Of a stretch of DNA of 64,000 bases, positions 16,199-24,051 are shown piece by piece (the stretch's first letter is position 1; each line of letters begins with the position of its first letter). The notes beneath the pieces were generated by a model that was given only the letters and a program-made list of their open reading frames with translations, did no database searches and was not told where the DNA came from. The position numbers were made by a program, and so were the translations under genes. The DNA lies in assembly GCF_002215495.1 (NCBI RefSeq), contig NZ_CP021378.1, forward strand, positions 3,240,659-3,304,658, written 5' to 3'. The DNA is from Porphyrobacter sp. CACIAM 03H1. GTDB lineage: Bacteria > Pseudomonadota > Alphaproteobacteria > Sphingomonadales > Sphingomonadaceae.

Positions 16199-17611
16199 AT
16201 GTCCCTCCCCGCCAAGCCCGAAGTCGTCATCATCGGCCGACCCAACGTCGGCAAGTCCACGCTGTTCAACCGGCTCGTGGGCAAGAAACTCGCGCTGGTC
16301 GATGACCAGCCCGGGGTGACGCGCGACCGCAGGATGGGCGATGCGGTGATCGCCGGCCTGCACTTCACCGTGGTCGACACCGCCGGGTGGGAGGACGAGG
16401 ACGAACTCAGCCTCCCCGGCCGGATGAGGAAGCAGACCGAGGCGAGCCTTGCAGGCGCGGACGCGGCGTTGTTCGTGGTCGACGCGCGCGCGGGCCTGAC
16501 CCCGCTCGACGAGGAAATCGCCCGCTACCTGCGCGAACAGGAAGTGCCGGTGGTGGTGGTCGCCAACAAGGCCGAGGGCGCCGCTGCCGAAGCCGGGGTG
16601 ATGGAGGCCTATGCTCTCGGCCTCGGCGAGCCGCTCGCGGTCTCGGCCGAGCACGGCGAGGGCGTCGCCGAGCTGTTCGGCGGGCTGTGGCCGATCATCG
16701 GCGCCAAGGCCGAGGCCTGGGAAGAGGCGAACGACGCCGAACGTGCGGCCTTGCGCGACATGGACGAGGAGGATCGCCCCTCCGGCCCCCTGAAACTCGC
16801 CATCGTCGGGCGGCCCAACGCGGGCAAGTCGACGCTCATCAACCGCCTGCTCGGCGAAGACCGCCTGCTGACCGGCCCCGAAGCCGGGATCACCCGCGAT
16901 TCGATCGCGATCGACTGGGAATGGACCGACCCCAAGACCGACGAGACCCGCGAGATCCGGCTCATCGACACGGCGGGGATGCGCAAGAAGAAAAATGTCA
17001 CCGAGAAGCTCGAAAAGCTCTCCGTGGCCGACGCGCGGCGGGCGGTGGATTTTGCCGAGGTCGTGGTGCTGCTGCTCGATGCGACGCAGGGGCTGGAGCA
17101 TCAGGATTTGAAGATCGCCAGCCTCGTCCTCGAAGAAGGCCGCGCGCTGATGATCGCGATCAACAAGTGGGACGTGGCCGAGGACGCGAGCAAGCTGTTC
17201 AACGGCATCCGCGCGGCGCTCGACGACGGCCTTGCGCAGGTGCGCGGCCTGCCGCTGTTCGCCGTCTCCGCCAAGACCGGGAAGGGCCTCGACCAGATGC
17301 TCGCCGGGGCGTTCGAGCTGCGCGAGGCGTGGTCGAAGCGCGTCAGCACCTCGGCATTGAACCGCTGGTTCGACGACGCGATGGAAGCGAACCCGCCTCC
17401 GGCCCCTGGCGGCAAGCGGATCAAGCTGCGTTACATCACTCAGGCCGGCACCCGCCCGCCGCGCTTCGTGATCTTCGGCACGCGGCTCGACCTGCTCCCC
17501 AAGAGCTACGAGCGCTATCTGGTGAACGGCATCCGGGCCAAGCTCGGCTTCGACGCCGTGCCGGTGCGCGTCACGCTCAAGACCAACAAGAACCCCTACG
17601 CCAAGGACTAG
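16199..17611 (+). CDS. der: Ribosome biogenesis GTPase Der (EngA)
   Basis: Double GTPase needed for 50S subunit assembly, 470 residues. The first G domain has GRPNVGKSTLFNRL, DTAGWED and NKAEG. The second has GRPNAGKSTLINRLLGEDR, DTAGMRKKKNV and NKWDV. A C-terminal KH-like domain (about 360-470) follows. The start is ATG 16199 (MSLPAKPEVVIIGRPN), giving the usual short N-terminus. The DUF2721 gene begins 7 bases after its stop, so they probably share an mRNA. Confidence 0.97.
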   Translation: MSLPAKPEVVIIGRPNVGKSTLFNRLVGKKLALVDDQPGVTRDRRMGDAVIAGLHFTVVDTAGWEDEDELSLPGRMRKQTEASLAGADAALFVVDARAGLTPLDEEIARYLREQEVPVVVVANKAEGAAAEAGVMEAYALGLGEPLAVSAEHGEGVAELFGGLWPIIGAKAEAWEEANDAERAALRDMDEEDRPSGPLKLAIVGRPNAGKSTLINRLLGEDRLLTGPEAGITRDSIAIDWEWTDPKTDETREIRLIDTAGMRKKKNVTEKLEKLSVADARRAVDFAEVVVLLLDATQGLEHQDLKIASLVLEEGRALMIAINKWDVAEDASKLFNGIRAALDDGLAQVRGLPLFAVSAKTGKGLDQMLAGAFELREAWSKRVSTSALNRWFDDAMEANPPPAPGGKRIKLRYITQAGTRPPRFVIFGTRLDLLPKSYERYLVNGIRAKLGFDAVPVRVTLKTNKNPYAKD

Positions 17612-17617
17612 CGGGCC

Positions 17618-18106
17618 ATGCTCCCCGACCTCCTCGCCGCTGCGGCGGTGCACTCGCCCTTCGCCTTCGAAATCATCGAGCGCACCGCCTCCACCCCGCG
17701 GGTGCAGCAGGTGGTGCAGCTGAGCCTTGCGCCAGCGTTCCTGCTCTCGGGGATCGGTGCGGTGATGAACGTCATCATGAGCCGCATGATCTGGATCGCC
17801 AAGCGCATCGAGATCATCGAGGACAGGATGGAGGAACATCGCACCCCGCGCCAGACACGCGAGGTGGGCTGGCTGATGCGCCGCCGGCGGCTGATGCAAG
17901 GCGCGATCATGTTCTCGACCGCGGCGGCGGTGATGATCAGCCTCGTGATCGGCCTCTTGTTCATCAGCGCCTATATCACCGCCCAGATCGGCACGGTGAT
18001 CGCGGGGCTGTGGGTGCTGACGATGGCACTGCTGGTGACGGGGCTCGGCTTCTTCCTGCTGGAAACCCGGCTGGCGGCGATAGGGGCGGTGGAGCCGAAG
18101 GAGTAG
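17618..18106 (+). CDS. DUF2721 family membrane protein
   Basis: A 162-residue integral membrane protein of the DUF2721 family. Three hydrophobic segments are visible (about 33-55, 92-115 and 122-148), with a charged stretch AKRIEIIEDRMEEHR between the first two. The function is unknown. It follows der closely (7-base gap). Confidence 0.8.
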   Translation: MLPDLLAAAAVHSPFAFEIIERTASTPRVQQVVQLSLAPAFLLSGIGAVMNVIMSRMIWIAKRIEIIEDRMEEHRTPRQTREVGWLMRRRRLMQGAIMFSTAAAVMISLVIGLLFISAYITAQIGTVIAGLWVLTMALLVTGLGFFLLETRLAAIGAVEPKE

Positions 18107-18113
18107 CGGCAAG

Positions 18114-18150
18114 GCGAAAGAAGGGACAGAGCCTCTCGCGGCCCTGCCCC
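18114..18150 (-). terminator. Terminator of the exported protein gene
   Basis: On the minus strand GGGGCAGGGCC (18150-18140) pairs with GGCTCTGTCCC (18133-18123), using two G-U pairs, around a 6-base loop. It is followed by TTCTTTCG. It lies just beyond the stop codon of the gene ending at 18159 and resembles the bfr terminator. Confidence 0.75.
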
Positions 18151-18158
18151 CTCGCGGT

Positions 18159-18626
18159 TCAGTTCGCGAAGTTCACCTTGCGCAGCAGGTAGGTGCCCTG
18201 GATCTCGCGGATCTTGTTGTAGAGCTCGATCTGGGTCTTGTTGCCAGCGTCGATATTGGCCTTCCCGTAGGCCTCGAGGAACGCCATGTAGCGTTCCTTG
18301 CTCGGACCCAGCGCCTCGGTATTGGGAAATACGACGATCAGCACGACGTTGAACTCGCCATCGCCATAGGGCACGCCGTAGATGGCGTAGTCCTTGATAT
18401 GGCCGAGCTTCTTCTGGATCTCGTTGGCAGCGATCCAGGTCTTGCGCAGGCCGCCGAGGTAGGTGTCGGCGTGGCCTTCGTCGACCTTGACGAGGGTCAT
18501 CTCGATCACCTCGTCGGCCGGGGTGTAGTCCTTGTAGACCTCGGCAGGCTGGGCATAGGCCGGTGCCGCCAGAGCAAGCGAGCCTGCCGCGATGCCGCAG
18601 CCGATCAGTTTGGCAAGTGTCTTCAT
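18159..18626 (-). CDS. Exported protein of unknown function
   Basis: A 155-residue secreted protein. The signal peptide (MKTLAKLIGCGIAAGSLALAAPAYA, given here only as residues 1-25) is followed by a small alpha/beta domain with VIEMTLVKVDEGHAD, LRKTWIAANE and VVLIVVFPNTEALGP. I do not recognise a named family. The start ATG 18626 has a GGAGG Shine-Dalgarno five bases upstream. That GGAGG is fully paired in a predicted 8-base hairpin, so translation is probably structure-controlled. The gene has its own terminator. Confidence 0.8.
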   Translation of the reverse strand: MKTLAKLIGCGIAAGSLALAAPAYAQPAEVYKDYTPADEVIEMTLVKVDEGHADTYLGGLRKTWIAANEIQKKLGHIKDYAIYGVPYGDGEFNVVLIVVFPNTEALGPSKERYMAFLEAYGKANIDAGNKTQIELYNKIREIQGTYLLRKVNFAN

Positions 18627-18631
18627 GATGT

Positions 18632-18657
18632 CCTCCAATGCGTGATGCTATTGGAGG
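18632..18657 (-). promoter_or_regulatory. Hairpin masking a Shine-Dalgarno (possible RNA thermometer)
   Basis: In the minus-strand mRNA leader CCUCCAAU and AUUGGAGG form a perfect 8-base stem with a 10-base loop (AGCAUCACGC). The GGAGG of the right arm is the ribosome binding site of the gene starting at 18626 (spacing five bases to AUG). The stem would block ribosome entry until melted or remodelled. Confidence 0.65.
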
Positions 18658-18827
18658 GTTTGCACGCGATGATGCTGCGGTTGTCCCCTCACCCTAACGC
18701 GCGCTGGCGTGCCCGCAGCATGCCCGCGCTTCTCCCCCCGGCAGGAAAGTGCGCCTCGGCGCCGGATCAGTCAAGTGGGTTGCCCGAGACGACATAACGC
18801 CGGCTGACTTCGCCTTGGCCGTAACGC

Positions 18828-18860
18828 AAAAAGGGCAGAGCCTCGCCCGGCCCTGCCCCT
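18828..18860 (-). terminator. Terminator of bfr
   Basis: On the minus strand GGGCAGGG (18858-18851) pairs with CTCTGCCC (18840-18833) through GGGCAG/CTGCCC and adjoining pairs, with an extended GGCC/GGC inner stem. A TTTTTG tract follows (18832-18828). It lies 50 bases after the bfr stop codon. Confidence 0.8.
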
Positions 18861-18911
18861 GTGCGGCAATCGTGCCTCCGCCGCCCCCGCAGGAGCGCGC
18901 GAATTGATCCG

Positions 18912-19394
18912 TCAGCTGTCGCCGGCCGGCGCGCTCTGCAGTTGGCAGTAGTTGTGCAGGCCCATGCGCTCGATCATCTCGAATTGCTGTTCGATGAAGT
19001 CGACATGCTCTTCCTCGTTCTTGAGGATGTAAGCGAACAGCTCGCGGCTCACGTAGTCGCGCACGCTCTCGCAATATTCGATCGCGTCGCGCAGCAGCGG
19101 GATCGCCTCGTTCTCGAGCGCGAGATCGGCGCGCAGGATCTCCTCGACGTTCTCGCCGACCTTGAGCTTGTGGATCGCCTGGAAGTTGGGCAGCGCCTCG
19201 AGGAACAGGATGCGCTCCGCCAGCTTGTCGGCGTGCTCCATTTCCTCGATCGATTCGTGGCGCTCGTAGGCGGCGAGCTTCTTGAGACCCCAGTTGTCGA
19301 GCACGCGATAGTGCAGCCAGTACTGGTTGATCGCGGTCAGCTCGTTGGTGAGCGCCTGGTTGAGATAGTCGATGACCTTCTGGTCGCCCTTCAT
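18912..19394 (-). CDS. bfr: Bacterioferritin
   Basis: Iron-storage cage subunit with a ferroxidase centre and inter-subunit heme. The 160-residue protein keeps the ferroxidase ligands (Glu in LTNELTAINQY, Glu and His in EEMEHADK, ENEAIPLLRDAI, and Glu/His in NEEEHVDF) and the heme-ligand Met in EEMEHAD. The start ATG 19394 is preceded by AAGGAG. The gene for its partner Bfd lies 139 bases upstream in the same direction. The inverted repeat TTGCGA-gccgt-TCGCAA lies in that gap (about 19505-19521) and may be regulatory. Confidence 0.96.
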   Translation of the reverse strand: MKGDQKVIDYLNQALTNELTAINQYWLHYRVLDNWGLKKLAAYERHESIEEMEHADKLAERILFLEALPNFQAIHKLKVGENVEEILRADLALENEAIPLLRDAIEYCESVRDYVSRELFAYILKNEEEHVDFIEQQFEMIERMGLHNYCQLQSAPAGDS

Positions 19395-19532
19395 GGGGAA
19401 AGCTCCTTGCGTAATGTCAAAGCCGCGTGCCGGCATTGCCGTCATTGTAGACGGTGCCGGGGCCTATCCGCAAGGGTCGGGCGAGAAAAATCTTTGCGAA
19501 TCAGTCGCTTGCGAGCCGTTCGCAATCGCGGC

Positions 19533-19733
19533 TCAGGCGGCCTCTACTGCGAGGAAATCGCACTTGGCGGCGGCGCGCTCGGCGTCGATGATTTCCTGCG
19601 CTTCATCAAGGCACTGGCCGCAATTGGGGCGCTTGCCGAGGCAAGCGTAGGTCGCTTCTGCGTCACCCTCGCAGGAGAGCGCGGCTTTCCGCAAGTCGGT
19701 CTCGCGGATGGCATTGCAGATGCAGATGTACAT
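19533..19733 (-). CDS. bfd: Bacterioferritin-associated ferredoxin
   Basis: Small [2Fe-2S] protein that donates electrons to bacterioferritin to release stored iron. The 66-residue protein has the four cysteine ligands in the Bfd pattern: MYICICNAI at the N-terminus and NCGQC near residue 40. A short tail rich in Ala follows. A Fur-like box sits 44 bases upstream of the start codon, so iron-responsive expression is likely. bfr follows downstream. Confidence 0.93.
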   Translation of the reverse strand: MYICICNAIRETDLRKAALSCEGDAEATYACLGKRPNCGQCLDEAQEIIDAERAAAKCDFLAVEAA

Positions 19734-19776
19734 GGGCGTGCGAATCTTTCCTGCGAGGCGTTTGCAGGAGCGAATG

Positions 19777-19796
19777 TATGCGAACCATTCTTAATA
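19777..19796 (-). promoter_or_regulatory. Fur-like operator upstream of bfd
   Basis: Plus-strand TATGCGAACCATTCTTAAT (19777-19795) agrees with proteobacterial Fur boxes of the GCGAATnATTCTnAT type. It matches 17 of 20 bases in the second box upstream of the TonB receptor (reverse complement of 38716-38735). Its position in the bfd promoter region fits iron repression. Confidence 0.6.
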
Positions 19797-19809
19797 ACAA
19801 GTGGGAAAA

Positions 19810-21105
19810 TCACTTCCTCAAGGGAAAGACCGTCCGGTAGGTGAGACACCGCCACAGCCATTCGAGCGGGCCGTAACGGTAGCGATCGAGCCACGGCTTC
19901 GACCATGCGAGCATCAGCACCCAGGCCAGCACCACCACGACATAAAGCTGCGGGCGGTTCAGCTGCCCGAACAGGCCCAGCGCCCAGCCGTGGAACAGGA
20001 ACATCATCACCACCGAGGTGCCGAGATAGTTGGTGAAGGCCGCCCGCCCGGCTGCGCGCACGCGATCGCCGAGCCAGCCGGTGGCCGAGGGCGCATAGGC
20101 GACCAGCAGCGCGACGAGACCGATCACCATCCACAGGCGCGGCAGGGCGCTCATGCCGAGGAAGGCGGCCTGGGTGCCGAACGGGCTGAAACCGTCAGCC
20201 TGCATCAGCAGGCCGATCGCGAGGTGCGCCAGCCCTCCGGCGATCATTCCGGTCCAGCCCCAGAGCACCAGCTTCTCCCGCGCGATCGCACCCGAGAAGA
20301 ACCCGATGCGGTAGAGCGCGATGCCGATCAGCATCAGCGGCAGCGTCTCGAAGCCGAACAGGAAGACATTGGTGAAGGGCTCCAGCCCCTGCTCGCCGAT
20401 CCGGTGCGCCACCAGCGCGGCATAATCGCCCGAGGCGATCGCCTCGTTGACCGGCGCCTGCTCGGCGATCTGGGACTGCATCTCGGCCCTCATCCCGTCG
20501 CGCATCTCGGCCATCTCGGGCGAGCTGTCGCCCAAGGCGGTGCCCGTCACCAGCCAGGGGAAGACCGTGAAGGCATAGAACACCACACCCAGCATGTAGC
20601 CGGCAAGGCCCACCCAGAGCTGCGTCTTGATGCTCCATTTGAGGCAGGCCAGCACAATCAGGCCGACCAGGGCATAAAGCGAAAGGATGTCGCCGAACCA
20701 GATGAAATAGAAATGGAAAAGCCCGAAGCCCAGCAGGATGACCAGGCGCCATGCCTGAAGCCACCGGGTCGCGCCGCGCGCCCACGCCTTCTCCATGAAC
20801 AGGTACATCCCCGCCCCGAACAGCAGGGTGAACAGCCCGCGCATCTTGCCGTCGACGAGGATGAACTGCGCGATCCACATCCAGCCATCGGGATCGCCGG
20901 CGGGGACGAGAAACTTGCCGGGCGTGAAGTAGGCCATCATCGGCTGCCCGAAGGCGACGATGTTGGCGGCAAGGATGCCCATCACCGCCAGCCCGCGGAT
21001 GAAATCGAGCGTGTCGATGCGCTCGGCGGCGCCCACCGGGGCGATCGCGGACGCGGGAACCGCGGCGGCGTTGTCGTCGATGCTCGGCGCAATCGTGTCG
21101 TTCAT
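19810..21105 (-). CDS. DUF418 (YeiB-type) multi-pass membrane protein
   Basis: A 431-residue inner-membrane protein of the DUF418 family. The N-terminal signature RIDTLDFIRGLAVMGILAANI is followed by about ten membrane segments. The C-terminal family block contains GRAAFTNYLGTSVVMMFLFHGWALGLFG and WLWRCLTY. Members may act on acyl or peptide substrates like acyltransferase-3 proteins, but no reaction is established. The 3' end lies close to the bfd promoter region; the gene is otherwise independent. Confidence 0.88.
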   Translation of the reverse strand: MNDTIAPSIDDNAAAVPASAIAPVGAAERIDTLDFIRGLAVMGILAANIVAFGQPMMAYFTPGKFLVPAGDPDGWMWIAQFILVDGKMRGLFTLLFGAGMYLFMEKAWARGATRWLQAWRLVILLGFGLFHFYFIWFGDILSLYALVGLIVLACLKWSIKTQLWVGLAGYMLGVVFYAFTVFPWLVTGTALGDSSPEMAEMRDGMRAEMQSQIAEQAPVNEAIASGDYAALVAHRIGEQGLEPFTNVFLFGFETLPLMLIGIALYRIGFFSGAIAREKLVLWGWTGMIAGGLAHLAIGLLMQADGFSPFGTQAAFLGMSALPRLWMVIGLVALLVAYAPSATGWLGDRVRAAGRAAFTNYLGTSVVMMFLFHGWALGLFGQLNRPQLYVVVVLAWVLMLAWSKPWLDRYRYGPLEWLWRCLTYRTVFPLRK

Positions 21106-21200
21106 GGCTGATCCCCCGGCCCTTGAATGGCGGGAGACTAGCAGAGCGCGGCTCTTTGAAAAGAGCGGGTTGTCGAAATCGCTCGGCGGTTGGTCCGCGT

Positions 21201-22295
21201 TCAGCCCTGCCCGGCGACGACGCAGGCCTTGCCCTCGCGCTTGAGGCTTGCGCAGGCGCGGCTCGCCTCGCTCTCGCTGGCAAAGCCGGTGGCGAGCAGG
21301 CGGGTCAGGCTACCGCTAGGCACGAGGGTCTTCCTGGTTCCGGCGAGCGCGGCGTGGCCGGAAAGCTGGCCCCACAGGCGGTCGGCATTGGCGGCGACGC
21401 CGAAAGCGCCGAGCTGGACGCGCCAGTTGCCCTGCCGGCGCGGGGCGGCGGCAGGCGCGGGGACGGGCGTCGCGGCGGCGGGCTTGGGCGCGGCAGCAGC
21501 AGCGGCGGCGGCGACCGGCACAGGCGTGACCGTTCGCGGCGCGGGCGGCAGGCCGGCGGCCTTGGGTGCGGGCTGGGTCACGGCAGCGACGGCCGGGCGC
21601 TTGGCCGCTGCGCCTGCCGCAGCCGGAACCGGAGCCGGAGCCGGAGCGGCAGCCAGGCGCGTGCCCAGTTCCACTGCCGCCAGCTCTGCGGAACGCTGGG
21701 CCTTGGCCCCCGCCTCCAGCTCGCGGGCGAGCGACTGAGCCTGGGCCCGCTGGGCCTGCGGCACATACTTGTCCATCTGCGCCAACGCGTCGCGCGCCTG
21801 CGGCAGACCCGAACCGTTCGCCAGCGTCATCAGCGCATAGGCGCGCACCCAGTCGCGCGGGGCGTAGTCGGCGTTGAAGTGCGAAAGGCCGAGCACGTAT
21901 TGCGCGCGCGGATCACCGCGGTCGGCGGCAGCCTTGATCAGCGGCATGGCCTTTTCCTGCTCGCCTTCCTGGAACAGCATCAGCCCGTAATTGTCGGCCG
22001 CCTTCACATGGCCGAGCCGCGCCGCCTCTTCATAGAGCTTGCGCGCGCGGGCGTTGTCGACCTCGACCCCGCGCCCGAGGCGGTAGGCCTGGGCGAGGTT
22101 GAACAGCGCGTCGGGATCGCCCGCCGCCGCCGGACCCTGCCATTCGACCACCGCGCGGGTGAAATCGCCCGCGCTCCACGCGTCGACCCCGGCCTTGACG
22201 TCGGCCAGAGCCGGAACGGCCAGCATCGCCAGCACCGTGCCCGCAGCGACCACGCCGCGCTTTGCCATCGTCTTCGTCACCATGATCCTTGCCAT
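21201..22295 (-). CDS. Sel1-repeat protein with C-terminal SPOR domain
   Basis: Exported 364-residue envelope protein. A signal peptide (GVVAAGTVLAMLAVPALA) is followed by Sel1/TPR-like repeats (about 40-160: DPDALFNLAQAYRLGRGVEV, GHVKAADNYGLMLFQEGE, DPRAQYVLGLSHF). A long Ala/Pro-rich linker then leads to a SPOR domain at the C-terminus (WRVQLGAFGVAANADRLWGQL, TRLLATGFASESEASRAC). SPOR domains bind denuded glycan at division septa. Starts at 22295, 22283 or 22268 are possible. It is divergent from the parA operon, whose third gene also encodes a SPOR protein. Confidence 0.85.
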   Translation of the reverse strand: MARIMVTKTMAKRGVVAAGTVLAMLAVPALADVKAGVDAWSAGDFTRAVVEWQGPAAAGDPDALFNLAQAYRLGRGVEVDNARARKLYEEAARLGHVKAADNYGLMLFQEGEQEKAMPLIKAAADRGDPRAQYVLGLSHFNADYAPRDWVRAYALMTLANGSGLPQARDALAQMDKYVPQAQRAQAQSLARELEAGAKAQRSAELAAVELGTRLAAAPAPAPVPAAAGAAAKRPAVAAVTQPAPKAAGLPPAPRTVTPVPVAAAAAAAAPKPAAATPVPAPAAAPRRQGNWRVQLGAFGVAANADRLWGQLSGHAALAGTRKTLVPSGSLTRLLATGFASESEASRACASLKREGKACVVAGQG

Positions 22296-22456
22296 CGCCT
22301 GTCTGCCTCGCGGTGTGCCGGTGGATGTCTCGCAGGGCAGCATAGGCAAACACGGTTAGCAAATGGTTGCCTGCCACCCCGGCACCATGCTGCGGCAGAG
22401 GGTGCGGCAAAGGTCGCGAGGGCGATCAGGACCTTCTTGCACGCGGCAGCCCGTTG

Positions 22457-22471
22457 TTAACTCTAAATTAG
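22457..22471. promoter_or_regulatory. CtrA-like box in the SPOR/parA divergent region
   Basis: TTAA-CTCTAAA-TTAG matches the CtrA half-site spacing TTAA-N7-TTAA at seven of eight positions. It lies between the divergent SPOR gene and the parA operon, 93 bases before the parA start. Since the window encodes ChpT and RcdA, CtrA control is plausible but unproven. Confidence 0.4.
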
Positions 22472-22563
22472 GGGTATCCTGCGATCCCGTGTCCATCCAG
22501 CCGTTGTCGCAGGGTCGCAATAGGGCGGCCTGCCAGCGGTTCAATCCATGGGGGACCCAGGCG

Positions 22564-23286
22564 TTGCGTGTACTCGCTTTGGCATCGCAGAAAGGTGGAT
22601 CGGGCAAGACCACCCTGTCCGGACATCTCGCCGTCCAGGCCCAGCGCGCCGGCGCCGGGCCGGTCGTGCTGATCGACATCGACCCGCAAGGGTCGCTCGC
22701 CGACTGGTGGAACGAGCGCGAGGCGGAATATCCTGCCTTCGCCCAGACCACCGTGGCGCGTCTCGCCAACGACCTCCAGGTGCTGCGCCAGCAGGGCTTC
22801 AAGCTCGCGGTGATCGACACCCCGCCGGCGATCACGATGGCGATCCAGTCGGTCATCTCGGTGGCGGAGCTGATCGTCGTGCCGACCCGCCCCTCCCCGC
22901 ACGACCTGCGCGCCGTGGGCGCCACGGTCGACCTGTGCGAGCGCGCGGGCAAGCCGCTGGTGTTCGTCGTCAACGCCGCCACCCCAAAGGCCAAGATCAC
23001 CTCGGAAGCCGCGGTCGCGCTCTCGCAGCACGGCACCGTCGCCCCGATCACGCTGCACCACCGCACCGACTTCGCCGCCTCGATGATCGACGGCCGCACG
23101 GTGATGGAAGTCGATCCCGAAAGCCGCTCCGCCGCCGAGATCGCCGCGCTGTGGCGCTACATCGCCGACCGGCTCGAAAAGAACTTCCGCCGCACCGTCT
23201 TCGCTGCCGCCCCCAATGGCGCGGGTCAGCACATGGGCGGCGTGCCGCGTCCGGCCGGCGGCTTCGGTCGCCGGGTCGCGCAGTAA
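22564..23286 (+). CDS. ParA-family partition ATPase
   Basis: Deviant Walker ATPase of the ParA/MinD group, 240 residues. Walker A is SQKGGSGKTT (about 8-17), the A' motif is VLIDIDPQGSLADWW, and Walker B lies in FKLAVIDTPPAI. There is no N-terminal HTH domain, so this is the short ParA type rather than plasmid SopA/P1 ParA. The start is TTG 22564 with GGGGGACCC upstream; an out-of-frame ATG nearby was rejected. No parB gene adjoins it. The next gene encodes an RHH-like acidic protein, an arrangement like ParA plus small DNA-binding partner in type Ib partition or cargo-positioning systems. Confidence 0.85.
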   Translation: MRVLALASQKGGSGKTTLSGHLAVQAQRAGAGPVVLIDIDPQGSLADWWNEREAEYPAFAQTTVARLANDLQVLRQQGFKLAVIDTPPAITMAIQSVISVAELIVVPTRPSPHDLRAVGATVDLCERAGKPLVFVVNAATPKAKITSEAAVALSQHGTVAPITLHHRTDFAASMIDGRTVMEVDPESRSAAEIAALWRYIADRLEKNFRRTVFAAAPNGAGQHMGGVPRPAGGFGRRVAQ

Positions 23287-23306
23287 GCGGGAAGGCGGAC
23301 AGGCCC

Positions 23307-23987
23307 ATGTCGGATTCCGGTTTCGCCTCGCTCGGCCCCTCGCTGCTGGCCCGCAAGGGCGGCGCCAAGCCCGCGATGCGTCCGCAGGTCGCGCCGCTGG
23401 TGACGGGCGAGACCCCGGTCGCCGAGGAGCAGCTCGAGGATCTCGGCTGGAACGACATGGGCGATTCGGACCATGAGGGCGGCGCCGAGATCGTGCCGAT
23501 CAACGCCGACATCGCGCCTGACGGCATCCCCGCGCACCCCGGCCCGATCGTGCGGCGCCAGCAGCGTCGGCTCGAGGAGCGCGTGCTCGCCGATGCGGCG
23601 ATGACCGGTCCCGAGGACCGCGAACCCGAATATGACGAGGACGGCGAGGCTCTCTACGGCGAGGCCGAGGACGAGGATTACGGCTACGAGGACGAGGACG
23701 AGGACGAGGAGGCGGACACCGCGCTCTACGCCCCGCTCGCACCCGAACCCGTCGCCGCACCCGCACCCGCGCCGCGCGCACCCGCCAAGCCGCGCGTGCC
23801 CGCCGTGCAGTCCGGCCGCCGCGCCGCCTTCACGCTGCGGCTCGATGCCGACCGCCATCTCAAGCTGCGTCTCGCCGCGACGATGCAGGGCGTCAGCGCC
23901 CAGGCGCTCGTGACCGAGGCGCTCGACCGCCTGCTCGCCGAGTATGGCGAGCTCGACGTCATCGCCAACCACCTCAAGCGTCACTGA
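23307..23987 (+). CDS. Acidic protein with C-terminal RHH-like domain (ParA partner)
   Basis: A 226-residue protein not assigned to a named family. Residues 103-137 are very acidic (EDEDYGYEDEDEDEE), residues 142-168 are Ala/Pro-rich, and residues 171-212 resemble a ribbon-helix-helix or similar small DNA-binding fold (RAAFTLRLDADRHLKLRLAA then SAQALVTEALDRLL). It begins 20 bases after the ParA stop, so the two are cotranscribed. The arrangement suggests it is the adaptor or DNA-binding partner of the ParA ATPase. Direct evidence for DNA binding is lacking. Confidence 0.7.
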   Translation: MSDSGFASLGPSLLARKGGAKPAMRPQVAPLVTGETPVAEEQLEDLGWNDMGDSDHEGGAEIVPINADIAPDGIPAHPGPIVRRQQRRLEERVLADAAMTGPEDREPEYDEDGEALYGEAEDEDYGYEDEDEDEEADTALYAPLAPEPVAAPAPAPRAPAKPRVPAVQSGRRAAFTLRLDADRHLKLRLAATMQGVSAQALVTEALDRLLAEYGELDVIANHLKRH

Positions 23988-24051
23988 TCCGGCGCGCGAC
24001 CGACCACCACCACGAAACGTGAACAGCCAGGACCGAACGGGGGAAATGACA

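Noticed and set aside
22564-23286. ParA homologue as MipZ or the chromosomal ParA
   Set aside because: No parB follows and the partner is an RHH-like acidic protein; MipZ-specific features were not evident.
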